Source: Symbiodinium natans (lineage: Eukaryota > Sar > Dinophyceae > Suessiales > Symbiodiniaceae). Taken from it: a DNA stretch of 64,000 bases. The stretch covers positions 255,001 to 319,000 of the forward strand of contig CAJNDS010002395.1 in the NCBI GenBank assembly GCA_905221605.1. Direction: 5' to 3'. Position 1 is the stretch's first letter. Each line of letters opens with the position of its first letter. Below, in pieces: positions 22,580-31,770 of this stretch. The translations under genes and the position numbers were made by a program. Below the pieces are notes generated by a model. The model was given only the letters and a program-made list of their open reading frames with translations, was not told the DNA's origin and searched no databases.

Positions 22580-24234
22580 CTTGTTAACCCTTTTTCCACC
22601 AAATCCTCCACGAAGATATACTCTTGTAGCTCTTTGACATTGGTTACACCAAGCTTGATCATCGCGTCACTTACATGAGGTGTATACACCCACAAGTGTT
22701 GGTTGCGAGCCATCCAATTTTCTATTGGCTCTTCTGGATTCTGAAGACGTACAGTGGTAGACTCTGCCACCGAATCCTTTTGTACATCTCCATCTGCTCC
22801 ATCCAGCGTATCAACCTCACCTGCTTTCTTTGACACATTGGTCATTTGCAACGCCTGTGGTGCCGAAGATGATGAAGATTCCGCTCCCCCACTTACCGGT
22901 GGTTGGAAGGTGTTCCTGTCGGAAATCTCCAATCCTCTTCCTCTTTGAAACCGAACATGGTTCGCCACATTCGCCAGATGCTTCAGTTGAGCCAGTCGCT
23001 CTTCAGACATTTCGTCGTGGGAATACTTGCAACCATATCGCACGCGACATTTCCCTTTGAGGTAATAGTCGAAGCAGCAATGATGGAACCCTGCGTCCCT
23101 TATGGCTTTCCGAGAAGCATTGTCCCAGGATCTGCCGGGTTCCCAAGTCCCTTCCAAAACCGCTTTTTCGTCGTGCGAATATCTGCAGGAATTTCCATAT
23201 TTACAGCCTCCTTGGTTGTAATACAGACACATCTGCCTCTTTGGCTCGACTGACACAGACTCACCCTTTGATGCACCTTTACCAAAGTTGTACTTGGCTC
23301 TGAAGGCTGAATCCTCCCGCTCCTGCTGCGCCTCATCAACTGTGCCTTCCTCTGTAGGAGGGTCACCAAGGTCCCCATCCTCGTCTCCAGCTTTTTGGCT
23401 GTTCTTTGGCTCAGTTGGTCCTCCTCCTGGCCAACCTTCACCATAACGACGATGTTCATAGGAACACTCATCTCCATTGCGACACCTTCCCTGATTGAAG
23501 AATTTGCACAGATTGCTGTACCCTGGTGACACAGTTCTTGGCGTCATGTGAGCCTTCCTATACTGATCTGGGTTCATGTAGGCCTCCATTGGCTTGTTTT
23601 CCCTCTTACTCATAGATTCAACTGCACCATCAAGCTCCTGCAAAAACCGCTTGGTATCCAGCCAAAGCGCATTCCAAAGTTCATCTTTGCCTTGGCTTAG
23701 CAACATTGCCACCGCTTCACCCACGACTGGTCCACTAAATCTCCTTTTCTTACGTGCCAGTTCGTAGAGCGCGTTGTGGTACTGCTTTCGGGAAAAGGTG
23801 GTTGTCTTTTCCAAGCCTGCACATTCTGTACCATCGGGCTTCCAACCATCACTTTGCAAGATGCCGTATGCACGCCGAGCTTCAGTGTTCAGGAATGCAT
23901 GATCTGCGACACACTCCATAACCTCGTCTATTGGACGACTCAGCAACATCCCAGTGATTTTGCCCACATAGGCCTTATCAGCTTTTTCATCCTCCAGAAG
24001 AGCTCTATAGATCTTTTCTCCATAGAGCTGCCTTTCCTTTTGTTCTTCTGAGGATAACTCCTGATCAGCAAACCACTCATCGGATTGCTCTTCTTCCCAT
24101 TTCCAGTCCCATTGACCGTTGGAATCTTGGTACCATTGACCAGCACACCATGAATTTTCCCACCACGCATCCCAGCCCGTCTTTCCACTTGCGCTGCGCT
24201 GGAGACGGAGAAGAGTCCTCCTCGTCCTCTTCAA
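22576..24234 (-). CDS. gag-like segment with three CCCH zinc fingers
   Basis: 552 residues. A Trp-rich start (WDAWWENSWCAGQWYQD) is followed by a helical region. Then come three CCCH fingers, CKFFNQGRCRNGDECSYEH (about residue 245), CLYYNQGGCKYGNSCRYSH (about 340) and CFDYYLKGKCRVRYGCKYSH (about 390), with C-x7/8-C-x5-C-x3-H spacing. This is the best preserved RNA-binding part of the element. The Trp-rich start continues from the S1 segment through a frame change near 24200. Confidence 0.65.
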   Translation of the reverse strand: MKRTRRTLLRLQRSASGKTGWDAWWENSWCAGQWYQDSNGQWDWKWEEEQSDEWFADQELSSEEQKERQLYGEKIYRALLEDEKADKAYVGKITGMLLSRPIDEVMECVADHAFLNTEARRAYGILQSDGWKPDGTECAGLEKTTTFSRKQYHNALYELARKKRRFSGPVVGEAVAMLLSQGKDELWNALWLDTKRFLQELDGAVESMSKRENKPMEAYMNPDQYRKAHMTPRTVSPGYSNLCKFFNQGRCRNGDECSYEHRRYGEGWPGGGPTEPKNSQKAGDEDGDLGDPPTEEGTVDEAQQEREDSAFRAKYNFGKGASKGESVSVEPKRQMCLYYNQGGCKYGNSCRYSHDEKAVLEGTWEPGRSWDNASRKAIRDAGFHHCCFDYYLKGKCRVRYGCKYSHDEMSEERLAQLKHLANVANHVRFQRGRGLEISDRNTFQPPVSGGAESSSSSAPQALQMTNVSKKAGEVDTLDGADGDVQKDSVAESTTVRLQNPEEPIENWMARNQHLWVYTPHVSDAMIKLGVTNVKELQEYIFVEDLVEKGLTR

Positions 24235-24699
24235 AAACCAGGTAGGAATCTAAGATCACAGTGCCATCATCATCCACCCTCTTCATTGTCGCACAGACAG
24301 TGTCACCAATTTTGAAAGAAGGTGTATTTTCCCTTCTGCAGGAATCAGCACATTCAGATCACCGTGTTCCAAAAAGGCTCCATATACATTGATGCAGCGC
24401 ACCAGACCAGTGATCATATCTCCCGCTTGATAACAATGCTCCCCAGGTGTCACCAAGGCTCCCTCATTGGGCACTTCCTTTGTCTGTTCTTCAGAAACCA
24501 TCTCCTTGTCATCGGCTCCTGGAACATCCCTTGCTTCCACCTTTGGGTCAAGCTGCTTGTCCTGCTCCTGCACGAGTCCCACAAGGTCATCCACCTTGTG
24601 CTCAAGGGGTTCAGGACCATCCTCTTTTCCAGCCAATGGCTTTGCCTCATCTGTTACAGTTCGCTCGGTGTCGACTTCCGGCAAGCTTTCAGACGGCAA
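24077..24699 (-). CDS. gag-like segment with a split S1-type RNA-binding domain
   Basis: The reading 24699-24283 has a Lys/Glu/Asp-rich part and then the first half of an S1 fold (GDMITGLVRCINVYGAFLEH, LNVLIPAEG). The second half (FKIGDTVCATMKRVDDDGTV) continues in another frame to about 24180. The break lies near GAAGGGAAAATAC at about 24330. S1 domains bind single-stranded RNA; their presence beside CCCH fingers in a gag-like protein is unusual. Confidence 0.55.
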
Positions 24700-26423
24700 T
24701 ACTTCCCCCTTCCTGGAGTGGACCCACCATTGGAGTCTTTTGTCAAACCTTCTGCAGCAGGCAAATTTTCTTCCACTGCAGGGCTGTTGGATTGGTCATC
24801 CGCGGTAGGCACATTTTCTTCCACCGCAGGCTCCTTTGGCTCCATGGTTTCCAAAAGAGAATCACCACCATCGTTGGCCACAGCTGCCGCATTGGCTTCG
24901 GTGTAGCCTTCCCCATTCCGTTCCTCGCTGCTAACTTCAGGCTGCACCAGTGCGTCCACCTGTGAACCTCCGTCGTCAGCTGCTACGGAGACCTGCGCCC
25001 CATTGTTGCAGTCATCCGCGGAACGTGACACCATATGCGCCTCAACCCGTGCTTTCTCTGCACTCCAGGTACTATCTGGCACATTGACCCGCGCTTCATT
25101 GGCGCTCCAGGCCTCATCTTTCAGATCAACCGTGTCTCCAGCTATTTCAGAAGCTTCTTTTTTCCCCTGAATGGCAGGATTCTTGGCACCAAACGGAGAG
25201 ACCTCCTCAGTCGTAACGCACAACTTTTTCCCTCCGTCATCAAAATCTCCAGGACCACCTTCCTGAACGACAGGCACCACATCCACCACTCGCTCTTCTG
25301 CAGCCGACACAGTTCCAATCTCCGCATTGGGCATTTTGTCCTCTGGACCCACCGATTCCACCGCTGCCACACCCTCAGAAAGCGCTTCCATTTCTTCCCG
25401 ATCCAGATGTTCTCCAGCGATGTCTGTTCGGATTCCAGAAATTCCTTCCTCATCAGGAGAACCCGAGGTCTGGGCGTCACCACCAGCCCTAAAACCGCTA
25501 TCCCCGATAGTAGAGGAAAAATCCTTTTCACCTACACTATTTACACTACCCTGGAATGCCCTCGTAGACTCAGGCGTCGGAGTAGACGATGAAGGACCCA
25601 GTGCAGCCTCCATTTCCAGCTCATTGCCCGAAGGAGACCCAACCACCTCGTCACTTCTCATCTTTTCACCTACAGCCGGCAATGTCCACTTGCTTTCCTG
25701 CGTATCCAGGCAGTAGTAATACTGTCTCCCATCTTCGTGGAAGTGCCATTCCCACGTTGTCCCATCACACGCTTTAATCAGACGCTCATCTTTCCGAAAA
25801 CCATCCATTTCAGAGACTTGACGCATCTCATCCGCTTCTTCTGACAACTGGCGCAACCTTTGAGCCTCCATCTGTAAGATCTCCTCCTCCCCCATGGCGT
25901 ATTCAGCAGTTGGTGCAGCTTCAAAGCTGTCCGCACCCTTCTGTTCATAACCGCTTCCACCACCCAGGGAACTCGCCGAGGGATCCCCTTGAATCTTGTT
26001 CAGAGGTCTCCTGGCAGCTTGCAGCACTTCTCCACTCAGATTGGTCTGAGACCCTTGATCCACCATTCGGCCCGAAGTTGAAGTCGACGGCTGATACCCA
26101 TGCTTTTGCAACACGCGTAAAACAGTCACCTCCATTTCACGGTCTATACCACCAGTCGCGTCCCAGTTCCTTTTTTCCCCAGGCTTTGGCGATACAGAGA
26201 CAGCGCGTCCTTCAGCTTCAGCATTGCTAACCATATCCACATTGGGATTCATACCCACATTGGGGCCTTCTGCAACCGAGGCTTCATCCAGATGTTCTTC
26301 AGCGCCAGGCATTACCTCTTCCAGCGCCGCCCTTTCACCCAGAGACTCAGCTGCACCACTTCCAGCTCCACCATTCTGTCCACCATCCGAGGAAGGCTGG
26401 AGCCATCGCTTGGGAGAAGGCAT
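24654..26423 (-). CDS. N-terminal gag-like protein with a WW domain
   Basis: Starts at the first ATG (26423), 67 nt after the 5' LTR, so it is the first gene of the element RNA. 589 residues, mostly Glu/Ser/Gly/Ala-rich disordered sequence. A WW domain lies at about residues 222-253 (TTWEWHFHEDGRQYYYCLD then SKWTLP), with both signature Trp residues, the aromatic triplet and the final Pro. WW domains bind Pro-rich partners. Short repeats occur near the end (VEENVPTADDQSNSPAVEEN). The reading ends by running out of frame near a GGGGG run at about 24706. Confidence 0.6.
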   Translation of the reverse strand: MPSPKRWLQPSSDGGQNGGAGSGAAESLGERAALEEVMPGAEEHLDEASVAEGPNVGMNPNVDMVSNAEAEGRAVSVSPKPGEKRNWDATGGIDREMEVTVLRVLQKHGYQPSTSTSGRMVDQGSQTNLSGEVLQAARRPLNKIQGDPSASSLGGGSGYEQKGADSFEAAPTAEYAMGEEEILQMEAQRLRQLSEEADEMRQVSEMDGFRKDERLIKACDGTTWEWHFHEDGRQYYYCLDTQESKWTLPAVGEKMRSDEVVGSPSGNELEMEAALGPSSSTPTPESTRAFQGSVNSVGEKDFSSTIGDSGFRAGGDAQTSGSPDEEGISGIRTDIAGEHLDREEMEALSEGVAAVESVGPEDKMPNAEIGTVSAAEERVVDVVPVVQEGGPGDFDDGGKKLCVTTEEVSPFGAKNPAIQGKKEASEIAGDTVDLKDEAWSANEARVNVPDSTWSAEKARVEAHMVSRSADDCNNGAQVSVAADDGGSQVDALVQPEVSSEERNGEGYTEANAAAVANDGGDSLLETMEPKEPAVEENVPTADDQSNSPAVEENLPAAEGLTKDSNGGSTPGRGKYCRLKACRKSTPSEL

Positions 26424-26478
26424 TGCTTCTTGATCCCAAAAACCTTAAGAGAACACTCAACCGCAGGGAACCTAATTT

Positions 26479-26490
26479 GGGCTCATAACC
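26479..26490 (-). promoter_or_regulatory. tRNA-Met half-molecule primer binding site
   Basis: Minus-strand GGTTATGAGCCC directly follows the LTR end. It is complementary to the anticodon arm of Met tRNA (GGGCTCATAACC). Drosophila copia has GGTTATGGGCCC at the same position. Confidence 0.8.
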
Positions 26491-26779
26491 TACGGGGGCA
26501 ACCGAAAGGGGACCAACCAGGGTATCAACCCTCAACAGTTGCCTGAATGAATTCCCCAGAACGAACCAGAAAGACAAACACACAGGGGTAAAGTTCACCA
26601 GATCAAAGGAAGGGGCACCCTTACACAGGTAGAGGGGCACTAACCCAACCCTCACTCCCAAACACGAACTTTTTTCTTTGGACGGGCTGGCCATCCTTGA
26701 GCCAGAAAGGTTACCGGGTTCATTGACCCCTTTTCCTTCAACACCAACTCCTTTCCTCAATACAAACTGCAGCTCCGCA
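26491..26779 (-). repeat. 5' LTR of the retrotransposon
   Basis: 289 bp, identical by eye to 18361-18649. It should hold the element promoter and transcription start; no motif was assigned. Confidence 0.9.
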
Positions 26780-28130
26780 AAGGATCTAGGGTTTAAGCGT
26801 CGAGGGTTGAGGGTCGGCAAGTTTAGGTTTCAGGGTTCTGGGGGGCTTTCGTGCTTGAGGGCAAAGGATGAAAGTCGCAATCAGAACACCGAGTTGCAAA
26901 TAAAAAATCCGATAGGCTGCAAGCCCTTGACTCCCAAGCTAAACAAACAAACAAGACAAGGAAGCCTCGACCCTGCATTAGCGGACCCCCCAACAAAGAG
27001 GCCCTACTATTTACTTCCTACAGCAACCCGCGACCGGGTGCGGGAGCCATCCCGCCGTTTTCAGACAGGTAATTACGGACACTTCGCCTGTCGTGTGGGA
27101 CAGTCTACGGTATTTCTGAGGGCGAGCACTCCGCGCGACTCTTTGGGCTTCTTTGGGGCGGGCAGGTCTCTCAGAGGGATTCTCGGCGCTTGGGCACTCT
27201 ATTCGGAGGGACTCTCTTCCGGCGTTACGGACGCTCGGCGGGACTCTCTGCAGGCTTCTCTGTGTGCTGGCCGAAACGTTCTGCAGGCTTCTGTAGGGCT
27301 GGGCACTCCAGGGATACTCGGCAGACACCAGGTGAGGAGGCCAGGTGCCGAGAGGAACATCGAATCTAACAACCCAGATCATAATACACAAAAAAACACA
27401 AAAACGCAAATAGGTATGTATGATTCCTAAGAATACTACACTGAAAGAAAAAGAAACACCCACAACCCAAAAGCCGCCACAACCCCTCAACAACAACCTG
27501 TGAAACCCCAAGCACAACTAAGAGAATCGAAACACCCCCAAGAGCCAAACAAAAAGCAACGCCTTTCAAGCCCTCTTGGTCGGGCCAGGCTTCCAGGAGA
27601 ATACGGCGCCCGAAGAGTGGGTGGCTTGTCCGGTCTTGTACGGGGCTTTGAGATTTGAGGGCTTTGCGGATTGCAGAGTGGCTGCTTGTTTGTTTGTTTT
27701 CTCTCTTTGTTTTTTGGGGGAGGGGGGGGGGGGTTAGGGTTTGAGAGTTTTTGGGAGGGATGTGCTGTAGGAGGGGCTGTTTAGGTCAATCTGAAGGAGC
27801 ACTGTGGCACCTTGAAGCCCACGGCGAAAACACCAAGCAGCACCAGAACGGCGCCAAGGATGTACCTTTGGACTCTGGAACGCTTGGAACCAAAAAAACC
27901 TCTTAAACTTCAGCCCTCAACCAGCAAGGGTCGGGACATGGTTCAAGAGTCGGTTAGGGAGCTTGTCTCGGTTGGGTTTGGTAGTCTGTCTTCTTTGGCG
28001 GCGCTTTGCAGCTTAGGCCTTGGCGTCTTGAATAATCAAACTAAAATTTGCAGCCCAAACCGTCCACAACTTCACAGCACTCCGCAGAATCTTGGAGACC
28101 TGGAGAGATATCAACCGTGACGCCTCTACG
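26780..28130. other. no gene seen
   Basis: Degenerate AGGGTTTAGG-like stretches and short repeated words (CTGCAGGCTTCT near 27250-27300). Nothing reads as protein on either strand. Confidence 0.5.
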
Positions 28131-28139
28131 GTTTTTGGA

Positions 28140-29780
28140 TCCTGGCCCCTCAATGTGGAACCATACCAATCATACAGGTGGTATTCGTCCCTGCAGGTCC
28201 TTGCAAAACCCTTCAACTCGGTCAAGGCGCCACTTGCGGGAGATTCCCGATGGCTCCTTTGGAGCCTTGCGAGGCTTTCAGGCTTGGCTTTTGGGTCTAA
28301 ATTTCGGGGGTTTATAGGGTCTCCCGGAGTTTTGGACCTAAACCTACACCGCAGACTCCCAAAACAATGCCGAAGTGTGCAGAATGATTCGGGGGGGGGG
28401 GAGGGCACCACAAGGCTTTGAGGATTAGAGGTTGATGGTGACAGCGAGAAATCCGTCCAAAAAGTTTGCACCTCCAGCACAAAGGCTACACACCCCTAAA
28501 CCCTTAACCTTGAACCTTGCGCTACGAGCCTGGCTCTTGTCCATCAGACTCTCACAGCCGCTGCAATCCACATTGACATCGCGAGCCTTCCACATGTGGC
28601 GTGGCTCAGTGGCGAGTCGAGAAGTTAGGAGCCCGCGGGCTGGCACACGCGGCGCGTCAATCAAAAACACGCACCCATTTGCAGCCACAGTACTAGTAAT
28701 TGTAAGAGCAATAGTCAGGGTAATGGTCAGAGTAATAGTAATAGTAGTAGTACTGGAATAATAATATTCAAAGTAAAAGAAATAGAAAAAGTAGTAGTAA
28801 TAGTAATAGTAATAGTAATAATAATAGTAATAGTAATTGGTAATTAGTAATTAGTAATTAGTAATTAGTAATTAGAAATTAGAAATTAGTAATAGTAATA
28901 GGAATAGTAATAGCAATAGTAATAGTAACAGTAATAGTAATAGTAATAGTAGTAGTAATAGTAATAATAATAATAATAGTAATCGTAATCGTAACAGTAA
29001 CGTAATTAGTAATTAGAGTAATAGTAATTAGTAATTAGTAATTAGTAATAGTATAGTTAGTATTAGTAATTAGTAATTATTAGTAATTAGTAATTAGTAT
29101 TAGTATTAGTAATTAGTAATTAGTAATGTAATTATAAATTAGTAATTAGTAATTAGCAATTAGTAATTCATAATTAGTAATTAGTAATTAGTAATTAGTA
29201 ATTAGTAATTAGTAATTAGTAATTAGTAATTAGTAATTAGTAATTAGTAATTAGTAATTAGTAATTAGTAATTAGAGTAGTCATAGTAATAGTAATAGTA
29301 ATGGAAATAGTAATAATAATAAGAGTCAGAGTCAAAGTCAGAGTCAGGTCAGAGCAAGAGCAAGAGCAAGAGCAGGAGCAAGAGTAAGAATAAGAGTAAG
29401 GCCAAGAGTATAAGAGTAAGAGTAATAGCAAGTGTAATAGTAGTCGTAATTGTAATAGTAACAGTAATAATAGTAGAAGTAGCAGTAGCAGCAGCGTAAG
29501 TTCCTGGCAAGTGCTGTGGCTGGCGAAGCTTGAAGTACACGTCTCGTCCCTTGCAGTCTTTTGGGAAGACTGAAACCCTTGCAATCTCTGCGACTGGCAA
29601 GGAAGTGCCTTCAGAAAGACTGCAAAATTTCCAAACACGTCGAAACTCTTTATACCGCACAATTTTCACTGTGTCAACAGAAATGGGGTTAAGTCTCTTT
29701 CTCTTTACTTTGTCACAGCGTTTTCGATAGCAATTTTTATGCTCTAGGTTGGGGCGATATGAACCAGTGCTTCCCATAAG
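28140..29780 (-). CDS. exons of an unknown gene
   Basis: Three minus-strand segments read like protein. About 29760-29490 encodes KVKRKRLNPISVDTVKIVR, KEFRRVWKFCSLSEG and GRDVYFKLRQPQHLPG. About 28640-28530 encodes RHMWKARDVNVDCSGCESLM. About 28215-28150 encodes RTCRDEYHLYDWYGSTLRG. The first ends near a CCAG|GA junction. Roughly 800 bp of AT-rich simple sequence separates the first two. I recognise no domain; the Cys-x2-Cys in the second segment is suggestive only. Joins were not proven. Confidence 0.4.
28690..29290. repeat. AT-rich low-complexity tract with (AATTAGT)n
   Basis: AGTAAT and AATTAGT units alternate, with long pure runs of the 7-bp AATTAGT unit at about 29040-29275. It is far more AT-rich than its surroundings. 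Confidence 0.9.
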
Positions 29781-31770
29781 CTCAGAGCCTGGAGATTGGG
29801 GCGAACATCGTCAGCATCACACACCCACACAGCAACATAAGGTACTCTCAGCGTGTCACTAAAAGCCCGGCCGCTGGTGCGACACGGGGGCCTGACCTCT
29901 ATTTCTGAGGGTGGCACAAACAAGGGAACACAACTGCAGCACTAGAGCTACAGGCCACGCTGCGTCGGACACCCAATGATGCAAGATGCGCCCACCCCGA
30001 CAACAAATGCAATAGACGAGATTTAGCTGCAGTTTCCGCAAAAGCTGGAGGAATTTGCAGCAATCACCTTATCACACCGTGTTCAGGGCGATCAGGTTTT
30101 AGCAGTTCAGCATGGGCTTAAGAATTTCAGTTGGTCTGGGAGGGGTTCGAACCCGGGTTCATTGTTTTGAACGCGAGCCCCTTAATAGTGTGCGCAGAAG
30201 AAGAAAACCGAGCACAAAAACAAACCGAACAAAGAACCCAAACCGACAACCACACCAAGCAGAGCGGCGCGCCGAGTCTATCTACGCGTGAAACGTAGCC
30301 ACCGTAATTTATTTCGCTCTCTGCCCTCGAAAATATAAGAGAGGTGACGTCAGCCCCATTCCCAAAGCATTTAATCGTAAAGACCCGCTAAATGGCTGCA
30401 TTCAATGGTGGGCACAAAAAACATATTCAATTTGGCCACGCACATCAGTGGCATCAATGTGCGTTTTGCTGAGTTGGAAAGATGTCCATCAACCAGGGTA
30501 GTCCCTTGACTCTTATTCAGCCCCCTACCCCCGAATAGTAGATGTTCCCCATACACTACATTATGTAACAACCATGGCAGAAATTAAATTTCGGGGGATA
30601 GGGGATTCAGGTCGGGGTGCAACCTTGGGGGATCAAAAGCAAAGCCCCTTGGGCCCTCCTCCGCATCAGTCGACATGGCTCCTGGGCATCGCAGCTTCCC
30701 GAAACCCCCGAACTATGTAAGCCTTAGGGCCCTTTTGCTTCCGGGCTGCCTAAAACCCCGTTTTCCCTAGCTTAGACGGAAGCCAAAGGCTTTGGGGTGC
30801 GGGTTGAGGGATTTACGGGGTCGATATTCAGGTGAAACTCTTGGCATTCAACCTTCTAGATGCATTATGCAGCTCAAGGGCATGAGAAGCTGGCTACCCT
30901 TACTTTAAAGCGGCTCCAAACACATGAGTTCATGTCAGGCGAAGGAGGCCGACATATGCGCCAGAGTGGGCAGTGTTCATATATGTAACCATAGAGATGT
31001 CCCTGTTCAACTTTGCACTTGACTTCCAAAATTGCCCAACACTCGGATTTCATGAGATCAACCTTGAAGATGTCTACAGTGTGGGCTCAGAGGGACCCGA
31101 AGCTCGTAAGTCCAAGGCTCTGACGAGGCTGACGTCGACGCACACACCCTCTCACTTTCCCAGAACGCTTGGACCGCTTGGAATGGCTCACTGCGGCGGC
31201 CGTGGCAATGCAACGTTCTACGAGCTGCCGTCGGCTCTCATGTCTCAGGCAACCCTCCAACAACAGCTCCCCCCCCCCCCTCCCCCTCACCACCCCCCTC
31301 ACTACACCACCATGAAACGAAACCCAGGCTCTTGCAGAGAGGGCTGTGCCTTGTGCCTTTCGAGAACATGTCTCTGCAACCAAGACAAGCCCAGAATCTC
31401 ATCTCCCACATTCTGAATAATGAATCATGAGTAATCCATTCAAGCAGGCAAGAGGACAGCGGTAGTTTGGGCCTCCAGACAGCAAAACCGGCTAAGTTGG
31501 CAAGAAAGACAGCCCTAGTACCCCCATAGTTAGTTCTTGAGGAGGCCCTTGCTCTGTGACTTGCTGTCCAGCTTCTCCTCATCATTTTCAGCTGCTGGGG
31601 GGGAGACCTAATCCTAGGAAAGCATCTTCATCCTGATGGCAGGGTTTGGGTGGATCTGCGTGCAGGCTTTGTGGGGTTTCAAGTTGAGGGTCTTCAGGTA
31701 GCTGGGCAAAAGCCGCCTGGAGCAGATGAAGGCAAGAAGAGAGGGAACCCCACAGACTCCTTCCTCGAGG
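29781..31770. other. no reliable gene
   Basis: Short minus-strand readings at 31383-31240 (RRQLVERCIATAAAVSHS) and 31430-31350 (FRMWEMRFWACLGCRDMF) are weak exon candidates. 30560-30860 is G-rich spacer. Confidence 0.35.

Larger units (their letters stand above)
18361..26779 (-). mobile_element. copia-type LTR retrotransposon carrying gag-like genes only
   Basis: An 8419-bp element transcribed on the minus strand. Two 289-bp LTRs (26779-26491 and 18649-18361) look identical base for base. On the coding strand each begins TG and ends TA. Directly after the 5' LTR comes GGTTATGAGCCC, complementary to the anticodon arm of a Met tRNA; this internal, half-tRNA priming is the hallmark of Drosophila copia-like elements. 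A GGGGGAG polypurine tract sits directly before the 3' LTR. Flanks offer an imperfect target duplication (AAGGG on one side, AAGGA on the other). The interior holds a chain of overlapping readings with WW, S1 and CCCH zinc-finger domains. No protease, integrase or reverse-transcriptase motif was found, so the copy is probably non-autonomous. Confidence 0.85.

Noticed and set aside
29338..29500. Leu-rich hydrophobic reading resembling membrane segments
   Set aside because: It is produced by low-complexity AGAGCAAG and AGTAAT repeats.
30130..30170. tRNA-like T-arm, GGGGTTCGAACCC
   Set aside because: The B-box word is palindromic, but the T-stem cannot pair fully on either strand and no matching acceptor or D-arm is present. 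At most a tRNA-derived scrap.
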